From positions 117,224 through 140,210 of the forward strand of contig JAHYYL010000001.1 of assembly GCA_019424965.1 (NCBI GenBank): 22,987 nucleotides of DNA, given 5' to 3'. A model generated the notes under the pieces. That model was given only the letters and a program-made list of their open reading frames with translations, was not told the DNA's origin and searched no databases. Source of the stretch: Collinsella sp. GTDB lineage: Bacteria; Actinomycetota; Coriobacteriia; Coriobacteriales; Coriobacteriaceae. Both the position numbers and the translations under genes were made by a program. Each line of letters begins with the position of its first letter. Within the stretch, counting starts at the first letter, position 1. Below, in pieces: positions 15,552 through 21,400 of this stretch.

Positions 15552-16024
15552 ATGCAACGTGGAAGTACATCTCCGCTGTCCCGCGAGACCGATGCGCCCG
15601 AAACCATCGTCAAGCTGGAGTGCGACATCGACGATGCATCGCCCGAGGTACTCGCCTATGCCGCCGACCGCCTGCGCGCGAGGTGCACTGGCTGCCTCTC
15701 TACTGCAAAAAAGGTCGCCCCGGCTGGCAGCTGCAGGTGATCTGCTCGCACGAGGATATCGAGCGCCTACAGACGATTATCTTTTTGGAGACCACGACCA
15801 ACGCCGTTCGTCGCCAGGTGATGGAACGCGTCTGCCTGCCGCGTCGTTTTGAGCAGGTAGCGACGCCTTGGGGCGAGGTGGCCGTCAAAGTAGCCACCCT
15901 GCCCGACGGCAGCGAGCGCGCGGCACCCGAGTACGAGGACTGTGCTCGCCTTGCCCGCGAGCACAACGTGCCGCTCCAACGCGTGATGCAAGCGGCCCAA
16001 GCCGCGGCGTTGCGATTTGAGTGA
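15552..16024 (+). pseudogene. larC: larC remnant (nickel-pincer cofactor biosynthesis protein), 5'-truncated and frameshifted
   Basis: LarC inserts nickel in making the nickel-pincer nucleotide of lactate racemase. Only the C-terminal half of a roughly 400-residue protein is found, in two frames. From 15600 one frame reads 'ETIVKLECDIDDASPEVLAYAADRL'; near 15674-15680 homology moves to another frame and continues 'HWLPLYCKKGRPGWQLQVIC', 'IIFLETTTNAVRRQVMER' and 'TPWGEVAVKVATLPDGSERAAPEYEDCARLA' to a stop at 16024. Against the family pattern about three residues are missing at the junction, which fits a deletion of about 10 bases. The N-terminal half (a 'DCFAGISGDM'-type start) is absent upstream. 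Lactobacillus plantarum makes LarC by programmed frameshifting, but the missing residues and missing N-terminus argue for decay here. Confidence 0.8.
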
Positions 16025-16079
16025 TGCGGGCGAGTGACGCGCCGCGCCAATCCAATTAACCCCACCGAAAGGACTCCCC

Positions 16080-16628
16080 ATGAAATACCTCATCGCTTCC
16101 GACATCCATGGCTCGGCATACTGGGCCGAGCGCCTCTGCACTGCCATCGAATCCGAACAGCCCGACCGCATTGTGCTGCTGGGCGACCTGCTCTACCACG
16201 GCCCGCGTAACGACCTGCCGCGCGACTACGCCCCCAAACGCGTGATTCCGCTGCTCAACGCCCTGGCCGACCGCATCATCGCGGTGCGCGGCAACTGCGA
16301 CGCCGAGGTCGACCAGATGGTCCTCGACTTCCCCGTCATGGCTGACTACGCCACACTATTCGACGAGACCGGACGTGAACTGTTCCTGACGCACGGCCAC
16401 GTCTTTGGCGCCGGCATGCATAACAGCGTTGACCACGCGCCCGCGCTGCCCGAGGGCTCCGCGCTCGTCTACGGCCACACGCACATCAAGGTTAACGAGG
16501 CAAGCGCCGCGCACCCGGGCCTGTGGCTCTTCAACCCCGGCAGCGTGAGCATCCCCAAGGACGGCACACATAGCTACGGCGTCTACGAGGGCGGCGCGTT
16601 CCGCCATGTGATCATGGGGGAGGACTAA
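16080..16628 (+). CDS. yfcE: YfcE/MJ0936-family metallophosphoesterase
   Basis: Predicted dimetal phosphodiesterase of 182 residues, typical for the family. Metal ligands are all visible: Asp8 and His10 (ASDIHG), Asp36 (LLGDLLYHGPRN), Asn72 (VRGNCD), His105 (LTHGH) and His133/His135 (YGHTH), followed by 'NPGSVSIPKDG'. Natural substrate is unknown; YfcE of Escherichia coli acts on artificial phosphodiesters. AAAGGA lies about nine bases before the ATG. It is followed two bases later by mazG, so the pair is probably co-translated, and the larC remnant ends 55 bases upstream. Confidence 0.92.
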   Translation: MKYLIASDIHGSAYWAERLCTAIESEQPDRIVLLGDLLYHGPRNDLPRDYAPKRVIPLLNALADRIIAVRGNCDAEVDQMVLDFPVMADYATLFDETGRELFLTHGHVFGAGMHNSVDHAPALPEGSALVYGHTHIKVNEASAAHPGLWLFNPGSVSIPKDGTHSYGVYEGGAFRHVIMGED

Positions 16629-16630
16629 CC

Positions 16631-17491
16631 ATGGCCGAGCATATGGCTCAGCAAAATGCCGAGGGTTCGCGCGACCTGTCCACGCTGGTAGACGCGTCGG
16701 CCGAGCTGCAGCATCTGGTGCAGACCATCTGGCGCCTGCGTCAGCCCGACGGCTGCCCGTGGGACCGCGAGCAGACGCACCGCAGCATTGGCAAGAACAT
16801 GATCGAGGAAGCCTACGAGGCGCTCGACTGCATCGAGGCCGATGATGCTACGCATCTGCGCGAGGAGTTGGGCGACGTGCTCATGCAGGTCGTACTGCAT
16901 GCGCAGATTGCGGCGGACACCGGCGAGTTTACGCTGGCCGATGTGGCGCACGATATCGACGCCAAGCTCATCCGCCGTCACCCGCACGTGTTTGGCGATG
17001 CAGATGCCGAGAACTCCGACGAGGTGCTCAAGATCTGGGACGAGGTCAAGCTTGCCGAGAAGGCCGCCAAGGACAAGGCCGTGGCGGCAGGCGAGGCTGC
17101 GCCCGAGGGCCTGCTCGACGGCGTGCCCACGCATCTGCCGGCGCTGATGCAGGCGCAGAAGGTGTCGCGCAAGGCGGCTGCCGTGGGCTTTGAGTGGGAG
17201 ACGGTCCAGGATGTGTGGGACGAGGTCGCCGAGGAGCGTGCCGAGTTTGAGGCCGAGGCTTCCGGCTCGCCCGAGCGCGAGATGGAGTTTGGCGACCTGC
17301 TCTTTGCTCTGGTCAACGTTGCGCGCAAGGAGGGAATCGACGCCGAGAGCGCCCTGCGTGCCAGCACGGCAAAGTTCCGCCGCCGCTGGGCCGCGATGGA
17401 GCAGATGGCGGCCGACGCCCACGTTGATCTGGCCGAGCTTTCGACCCACGGCCTCAATGACCTCTGGGATGCCGCAAAGGCAGAGGAGTAA
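16631..17491 (+). CDS. mazG: Nucleoside triphosphate pyrophosphohydrolase MazG
   Basis: House-cleaning enzyme that hydrolyses (d)NTPs to NMP and pyrophosphate. The 286-residue protein has the two-domain MazG plan. In the N-terminal domain, 'LRQPDGCPWDREQTH' precedes the EExxE-ExxD metal site (Glu59, Glu60, Glu63, Glu79, Asp82). In the C-terminal domain 'EERAEFEAE' and 'EMEFGDLLFALVNVAR' repeat the motif. A Lys/Ala-rich stretch links them (about 135-160). GGGGGAGG (16616-16623) lies at the end of the preceding gene. Placement directly before eno matches actinobacterial gene order. Confidence 0.95.
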   Translation: MAEHMAQQNAEGSRDLSTLVDASAELQHLVQTIWRLRQPDGCPWDREQTHRSIGKNMIEEAYEALDCIEADDATHLREELGDVLMQVVLHAQIAADTGEFTLADVAHDIDAKLIRRHPHVFGDADAENSDEVLKIWDEVKLAEKAAKDKAVAAGEAAPEGLLDGVPTHLPALMQAQKVSRKAAAVGFEWETVQDVWDEVAEERAEFEAEASGSPEREMEFGDLLFALVNVARKEGIDAESALRASTAKFRRRWAAMEQMAADAHVDLAELSTHGLNDLWDAAKAEE

Positions 17492-17498
17492 GACTGCG

Positions 17499-17540
17499 GG
17501 GGCGACGGGACGGACTTGTCCCATCGCCCCTATTATTTTT
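17499..17540 (+). terminator. Intrinsic terminator after mazG
   Basis: GGGGCGA (17499-17505) pairs with TCGCCCC (17524-17530) and GGGAC (17507-17511) with GTCCC (17518-17522), with one C-A mismatch and a 6-base loop. A T-rich tail (TATTATTTTTT) follows. It ends the yfcE-mazG unit, so eno needs its own promoter. Confidence 0.9.
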
Positions 17541-17548
17541 TAAAAAGA

Positions 17549-17578
17549 TTGTATCCCTTGGCTAACTTAGGGCATAAT
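17549..17578 (+). promoter_or_regulatory. Candidate enolase promoter
   Basis: TTGTAT (17549-17554) as -35 and CATAAT (17573-17578) as -10, spaced by 18 bases, in an AT-rich patch just after the mazG terminator. The spacer is largely filled by the first AGTTAGCC-type site. Transcription would start near 17585, giving a leader of about 95 bases. Confidence 0.5.
17558..17572 (+). promoter_or_regulatory. AGTTAGCC box 1 at the enolase promoter
   Basis: TTGGCTAACTTAGGG, whose complement reads CCTAAGTTAGCCAA. It lies between the proposed -35 and -10 elements, so a bound repressor would block RNA polymerase. The word fits nine of eleven positions of the DtxR/IdeR half-consensus TTAGGTTAGCC. Confidence 0.45.
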
Positions 17579-17590
17579 GCAAAAAGTGCG

Positions 17591-17605
17591 ATAAGGCTAA
17601 CTTAT
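17591..17605 (+). promoter_or_regulatory. AGTTAGCC box 2 downstream of the enolase -10
   Basis: ATAAG-GCTAA-CTTAT, a 15-base site with perfect 5-base arms; the complement contains TAAGTTAGCC. Its GGCTAAC core is exactly 35 bases from that of box 1. It lies just past the expected transcription start. Confidence 0.45.
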
Positions 17606-17680
17606 GAACCTGCGCGCCACTGTAGCGTGCAAGCCGTGTCGCCAAGCATTCAACCCGTTTCCAAGTGAGAGGGAGACAAC

Positions 17681-18970
17681 ATGAGCGATATTTTGGACGT
17701 CTACGGTCGCGAGGTACTCGACAGCCGCGGCAATCCCACCGTCGAGGTCGAGGTCGTGCTCGAGGACGGCAGCTTTGGCCGCGCAATGGTGCCTTCGGGT
17801 GCTTCGACCGGCGCCTTTGAGGCCTGCGAGCTGCGCGATGGCGACAAGGGCCGCTACCTGGGCAAGGGCGTTTCGCAGGCCGTCGAGCACGTCAACAACG
17901 AGTGCGCCAACGCCGTCGTGGGCCTCGATGCCTTCGACCAGCGCGCCGTCGATGCCGCGCTGATTGCCGCGGACGGTACCCCCAACAAGACCAAGCTCGG
18001 CGCCAACGCCATCTTGGGCGTGTCGCTGGCCGTTGCCCGCGCCGCTGCCGAGTCGGCGGGCCTGTCGCTGTACCAGTACCTGGGTGGCGTCAACGCCCAC
18101 CTGCTGCCCACACCTATGATGAATATCCTCAACGGCGGCGTGCATGCCGACAATAACGTTGACTTCCAGGAGTTCATGATCATGCCGGTGGGCGCCCCGA
18201 GTTTTGCCGAGGGCCTGCGTTGGTGCGCCGAGGTATACCACACCCTCAAGGGCGTGCTGCACGAGGCCGGCCTGGGCGGCGGCGTGGGCGACGAGGGCGG
18301 CTTTGCCCCCAACCTTAAGACCAATGCCGAGCCGTTCGAGTACATCACCAAGGCCGTCGAGAAGGCTGGCTTTAAGCCCGGCGTCGACTTCATGTACGCC
18401 ATGGATCCGGCGTCCACCGAGTTCTACAACGCTGAGACCGGTATGTATGAGCTCAAGGGCGAGGGCGTGGAGTACACGAGTGCCCAGATGGTTGATTACT
18501 GGGAGAAGCTCGTCGACACCTATCCCATCATCTCCATCGAGGACGGCATGGCCGAGGAGGACTGGGACGGCTGGGTCGAGCTTACCCGCCGCATTGGCAA
18601 CAAGGTGCAGCTGGTGGGCGACGACCTGTTCGTCACTAACACCGAGCGCCTCAAGAAGGGCATCGAGCTGGGTGCCGCCAACGCGATCCTGGTCAAGGTC
18701 AACCAGATCGGCACGCTCACCGAGTCGCTCGAGGCCATCGAGACTGCCAAGGAGGCCGGCTACGCTTGCATCGTGAGCCACCGTTCCGGTGAGACCGAGG
18801 ACTCCACGATCGCCGACCTGGTCGTGGGTGTTAACGCCGGCCAGATCAAGTCGGGCGCCCCGTGCCGCAGCGACCGTATCGCCAAGTACAACCAGCTCAT
18901 CCGCATCGAGGACGAGCTCGAGGGCAGCGCGCGCTACGCCGGCAAGGCCGCGTTCTACAACATTCGCTAA
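17681..18970 (+). CDS. eno: Enolase
   Basis: Glycolytic 2-phosphoglycerate dehydratase, magnesium-dependent. The 429-residue protein is full length with 'GREVLDSRGNPTVEVEV', the mobile loop 'PSGASTGAFEACELRDGD', 'NILNGGVHADNNVDFQEFMIMPVGA', 'GVGDEGGFAPNL', 'SIEDGMAEEDWDGW', 'LVGDDLFVTN', 'ILVKVNQIGTLTE' with the catalytic lysine, and 'VSHRSGETEDSTIADL'. The mobile-loop position after STG is Ala-Phe where many enolases carry other residues. GAGAGGGAGA lies before the ATG. It has its own promoter with two AGTTAGCC boxes and its own terminator, so it is a single-gene unit within the mazG-eno-ftsB-ppx order. Confidence 0.98.
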   Translation: MSDILDVYGREVLDSRGNPTVEVEVVLEDGSFGRAMVPSGASTGAFEACELRDGDKGRYLGKGVSQAVEHVNNECANAVVGLDAFDQRAVDAALIAADGTPNKTKLGANAILGVSLAVARAAAESAGLSLYQYLGGVNAHLLPTPMMNILNGGVHADNNVDFQEFMIMPVGAPSFAEGLRWCAEVYHTLKGVLHEAGLGGGVGDEGGFAPNLKTNAEPFEYITKAVEKAGFKPGVDFMYAMDPASTEFYNAETGMYELKGEGVEYTSAQMVDYWEKLVDTYPIISIEDGMAEEDWDGWVELTRRIGNKVQLVGDDLFVTNTERLKKGIELGAANAILVKVNQIGTLTESLEAIETAKEAGYACIVSHRSGETEDSTIADLVVGVNAGQIKSGAPCRSDRIAKYNQLIRIEDELEGSARYAGKAAFYNIR

Positions 18971-19042
18971 ACGGGCGAATTTGGCGAGGAGGAGGCTGAC
19001 TCGGTTCCGCCCCGCCTTGGCTGGACGCCGCAAAGCGCTGTG

Positions 19043-19074
19043 GGCGCTGGGCCATATGGCTCAGCGCCTTTTTT
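19043..19074 (+). terminator. Intrinsic terminator after eno
   Basis: GGCGCTGGGCC (19043-19053) pairs with GGCTCAGCGCC (19058-19068) with one G-T pair around an ATAT loop, followed by six T. Confidence 0.92.
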
Positions 19075-19113
19075 ATGTCGAGCAAAGGCTGGCGAAGGCG
19101 GTGCGGGCGCTCG

Positions 19114-19122
19114 TGCTATAAC
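19114..19122 (+). promoter_or_regulatory. Candidate extended -10 promoter of the ftsB-like gene
   Basis: TGC-TATAAC lies 43 bases before the ATG and after the eno terminator. No clear -35 is visible. It is the best -10 in the gap and matches the TGCTAnnn(T/C) pattern elsewhere in the window. Confidence 0.5.
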
Positions 19123-19165
19123 TAAAGGACTTAGCGCAAACAAACCTCAACCGCACAAGGCGCAC

Positions 19166-19927
19166 ATGGATCAGATTTACGACAACAGGTACTATTCCGC
19201 CGGTTCGCGCGAGCCGTCGCCTCGCCGTGCGCGCACGGTGCAGCTCGGTGGGTCCGCCTACGCCGGCGTCGACCGCCCCGCGCAGCGCCCGACAAGTACC
19301 TCGCGCCCCAATGCTCAAGTGAATACTTCGACAGATGGACCGGTGCGCCCGGCACGTTCGTCGCATACGTCGCGTCCCTCGACTCAGGCACACGACAAAT
19401 CGAGCAGGCCCTCGAACCGTCTTTCGGGCTCGGACTTTATGCATTACGCCAACGACAACGCGGTGGTCAAGGCGATCTATGACTTTACGCATGGCTCTCT
19501 GCGTCCGCTGTTTATCGGTATCGTGGTGGCGCTGGTGCTCGTGAGCCTGTATTTTCCCGTGCGCGATCTGTACGTGGCAAAGCGTTCGAGCGATATCTTG
19601 GCCAAGCAGGTCGAGATTCGCCAGCAATACAATGATGAGCTGCAAAAAAGCGTCGACAAGCTGCTCTCGGAGGAGGGTATCAAGGACGCGGCGTCCGAGG
19701 ACCTGGGCCTGGTGATGCCCGGCGAGAAGAAGATTGACGTGCTAGGCTTGGACGACGATTCTGACTCGTCGTCGAGCAAAAAGTCCTCAAACGCCAAGAA
19801 GGCCAGCGAAGTGGCCAAGGAAATCGAAGAAGTCGGCAAGGACGCGCCGTGGTACATCCAGGCGCTCGACATGCTGTTTGGGTTTAACGGCGTCGAGGGC
19901 CAGACGGTCGTGTCCAACGGCAAATAG
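19166..19927 (+). CDS. FtsB/DivIC-like septum formation initiator protein
   Basis: Predicted single-pass membrane protein of 253 residues. Residues 1 to about 90 are rich in Ser, Arg, Pro and Thr and look disordered and cytoplasmic. A membrane helix (about 114-131, LFIGIVVALVLVSLYFP) is followed by a heptad-like segment (about 134-172, 'LAKQVEIRQQYNDELQKSVDKLLSEEGI') and a 'DLGLVMPGEKKIDVL' segment typical of the FtsL/FtsB/DivIC group, then an acidic Ser/Lys-rich tail. In actinobacteria the gene after eno encodes the divisome protein FtsB, so context agrees. I chose the ATG at 19166 because AAGG lies five bases before it and the longer frame would run through the eno terminator. The binding site is weak. 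Confidence 0.8.
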   Translation: MDQIYDNRYYSAGSREPSPRRARTVQLGGSAYAGVDRPAQRPTSTSRPNAQVNTSTDGPVRPARSSHTSRPSTQAHDKSSRPSNRLSGSDFMHYANDNAVVKAIYDFTHGSLRPLFIGIVVALVLVSLYFPVRDLYVAKRSSDILAKQVEIRQQYNDELQKSVDKLLSEEGIKDAASEDLGLVMPGEKKIDVLGLDDDSDSSSSKKSSNAKKASEVAKEIEEVGKDAPWYIQALDMLFGFNGVEGQTVVSNGK

Positions 19928-19947
19928 CGCCCGGAGGGGAGCCCGCA

Positions 19948-20949
19948 ATGACAAATTGCAAACGCTATAAGGTGGCCGCGATCGACCTGGGAACGGTGTC
20001 GTCGCGACTGGTGTTGGCCCAGGTCGAGGGCGGAGCGATTGTGGAATCGTCCAAGCATACCGAGATTACCGACCTGGGCGAGGGCGTGGACGCGACGGGA
20101 CGCTTTTGCGAGGCGGCCGTTGAGCGCGTGCTCGCGGCGTGCCGCATGTTTGTGGATGAGGCCCGTGCCTTTGGCGCCGCGTGCATCTGCACCACGTGCA
20201 CGAGTGCCGCGCGCGATGCGTCCAACGCCGCACTGCTGCTGGACGGCCTGCGCGATCTGGGGCTCGAACCGCAGGTGATTCCGGGCGAGGTCGAGGCGCG
20301 CCTGACGTTTTTTGGCGTGGCGCACGACTTTGCAGGCGAGCGCATTATCGTCGCCGATTCGGGCGGCGGCTCCACGGAGCTCGCGACGGGCGTATACGCT
20401 CCGGAGCGCAGCGTCTTTGCGCTGGAGGGAACGCGCTCGCTGGACATCGGTTGCCGTCGCGTGACGGAGCGCTTTTTCTCCGCGTTGCCGCCCGCGGATG
20501 GCGAGCTTGCTGCCGCTGCCGCGTGGGCAGGCGAGCAGTTTGCCGCCTATTTTGAGGGCCTGCCCAGCGACTTTGAGCGCGCCGAGCGCCTCGTTGCGGT
20601 GGGCGGTACCGCCACCACGCTCGTGGCGCTGGTCCACGAACTGGAGCCGTACGACTCGAACTTTGTGCACCTGCGCGAGCTTACGATGGAGCAGATCTCG
20701 GCCGCCATCGATCGTATGTCTACGCTGGATGTGGAGGGTATCGCCGCGCTACCGGGTGTACAGCCCAAACGCGCGGGCGTGATTCTGGCCGGCGCCGTGG
20801 TGATTCGCGAGCTCATGCGAGCCGGCGGCTACAAGACGCTCACCGTAAGTGAGAACAGCCTCCTCGCCGGTATGGCTGCCACTATCAACGAGACTCTCGA
20901 CGGTGCCATTCCCACCATCGCCTGGACCCCCGCTCTCAGCACCCTTTAA
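19948..20949 (+). CDS. Ppx/GppA-family exopolyphosphatase / pppGpp phosphohydrolase
   Basis: Acetate/sugar-kinase-fold phosphatase of 333 residues, the short two-domain Ppx form. Visible motifs: the first phosphate loop 'AAIDLGTVSSRLVLAQV', 'CTTCTSAARDASN', the catalytic-glutamate region 'IPGEVEARLTFFGV', the second phosphate loop 'VADSGGGSTELATG' and the adenosine-type 'AVGGTATTLVAL'. The first loop has Val where the family nearly always has Asn (DxGTNSxRL). GGAGGGGAG lies ahead of the ATG, 20 bases after the ftsB-like gene, so the two are likely co-transcribed. Whether it prefers polyphosphate or pppGpp cannot be told. The actinobacterial DUF501 gene often between ftsB and ppx is absent here. 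Confidence 0.92.
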   Translation: MTNCKRYKVAAIDLGTVSSRLVLAQVEGGAIVESSKHTEITDLGEGVDATGRFCEAAVERVLAACRMFVDEARAFGAACICTTCTSAARDASNAALLLDGLRDLGLEPQVIPGEVEARLTFFGVAHDFAGERIIVADSGGGSTELATGVYAPERSVFALEGTRSLDIGCRRVTERFFSALPPADGELAAAAAWAGEQFAAYFEGLPSDFERAERLVAVGGTATTLVALVHELEPYDSNFVHLRELTMEQISAAIDRMSTLDVEGIAALPGVQPKRAGVILAGAVVIRELMRAGGYKTLTVSENSLLAGMAATINETLDGAIPTIAWTPALSTL

Positions 20950-20951
20950 AT

Positions 20952-21020
20952 AAGTTGCGGTGAAATACGGACTAAAATCGCCCTTTCGGGCCCCAAACAG
21001 TCCCTATTCCACCGCAACTT
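20952..21020. repeat. Long hairpin element after ppx (22-base arms)
   Basis: The arm at 20952-20973 (starts AAGTTGCGGTG) is complementary to 20999-21020 (ends CACCGCAACTT) at 20 of 22 positions. Inside the 25-base loop GCCC-TTTC-GGGC forms a second small stem. There is no T-run after it, so it is an unlikely simple terminator. It looks like a palindromic intergenic repeat, though a role in ending or protecting the ppx transcript is possible. Confidence 0.7.
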
Positions 21021-21030
21021 AGAGGCTTGA

Positions 21031-21106
21031 CGGCGTCCGAAAGAAACGAGCCCGCATCCCAAAGGGACACGGGCCCGTAAAAGCCAAATGGTAGGGGCGG
21101 TGGGAC
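21031..21106 (-). repeat. Direct repeat copy A: remnant of a tRNA-Leu 3' end plus terminator
   Basis: 76 bases, identical to 21227-21302 at 72 positions. On the - strand it starts with the last 20 or so bases of the tRNA-Leu (part of the T-arm, 3' acceptor strand and CCA at 21089-21106) and continues through the terminator hairpin (21039-21078). Identity stops abruptly inside the T-arm, so the rest of a tRNA is missing. Confidence 0.85.
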
Positions 21107-21210
21107 GTCCGCGCATTTGCTGCGCAAATACGCACCGGCTTCGGCCGCCTGTCGGCGCCCTCGCCGGCTCGCTACGGACGCTGCGCGTCCGCTTAACGCT
21201 CGCCCCCTCG

Positions 21211-21235
21211 CGGGTTCGAGTCCCACCGGCATCCA
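21211..21235 (+). other. T-arm-like fragment of a tRNA, + orientation
   Basis: GGGTTCGAGTCCCACC is a standard T-loop with part of its stem, followed by GGCATCCA resembling an acceptor 3' end. No matching 5' half of a tRNA precedes it. It is nearly the reverse complement of the T-arm of the tRNA-Leu 80 bases away, so it may be an inverted copy or a scrap of another tRNA. Confidence 0.45.
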
Positions 21236-21302
21236 AAAGAAACGAGCCCGCATCTCAAAGGGACACGGGCCCGTAAAAGCCATATGGTAGGGGCGGTGGG
21301 AC
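21227..21302 (-). repeat. Direct repeat copy B: 3' end of the intact tRNA-Leu plus terminator
   Basis: Partner of 21031-21106, 196 bases apart start to start, with four mismatches. This copy overlaps the functional tRNA-Leu, so it is the probable parent. Confidence 0.85.
21235..21274 (-). terminator. Terminator of tRNA-Leu
   Basis: On the - strand ACGGGCCCG (21274-21266) pairs with CGGGCTCGT (21250-21242) with one G-T pair, and an inner TCCC/GGGA pairing is possible in related copy A. A T-rich tail (TTTCTTTT) follows. It begins about ten bases after the tRNA CCA. Confidence 0.75.
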
Positions 21303-21369
21303 TCGAACCCACAATCCTTGCGGCGAGAGATTTTAAGTCTCCTGCGTATGCCAATTCCGCCACGCCCCC
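21285..21369 (-). tRNA. tRNA-Leu, anticodon UAA
   Basis: Complete 85-base class II tRNA with encoded CCA. Acceptor GGGGGCG pairs with CGCCCCT (first pair G-U), discriminator A. The D-arm contains GGCGGAATTGGCA, typical of leucine tRNAs. The anticodon loop is CTTAAAA on a GGAGA/TCTCT stem, giving UAA (+ strand 21335-21333). A long variable arm (CGCCGCAAGGA) precedes the T-arm GTGGG-TTCGAGT-CCCAC. Confidence 0.96.
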
Positions 21370-21400
21370 GTGAGACTAGAAGTCTAGCACAAGCCGTCCG

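Larger units (their letters stand above)
20950..21284. other. 335-base repeat-rich non-coding stretch between ppx and tRNA-Leu
   Basis: Holds the hairpin at 20952-21020, two 76-base direct repeats (21031-21106 and 21227-21302, the second running into the tRNA) and about 120 bases between them. That middle part has several short GC-rich hairpins (ATTTGC-tgc-GCAAAT near 21114-21128; GGACGC-tgc-GCGTCC near 21176-21190) and a tRNA T-arm-like fragment at 21211-21235 in + orientation. I see no gene. Confidence 0.7.

Noticed and set aside
15552..16024. LarC produced by programmed ribosomal frameshifting, as in Lactobacillus plantarum
   Set aside because: About three residues are missing at the junction and the whole N-terminal half is absent, so simple frameshifting would not give a full LarC.
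17597..19033. A 478-codon open frame on the - strand opposite eno
   Set aside because: Shadow of the enolase gene, with His/Leu/Val-rich repeats of no known family.
20946..21283. Small - strand open frames in the repeat region before tRNA-Leu
   Set aside because: They run through hairpins, repeats and the tRNA terminator, and their peptides are Arg/Gly/Pro-rich without any family resemblance.
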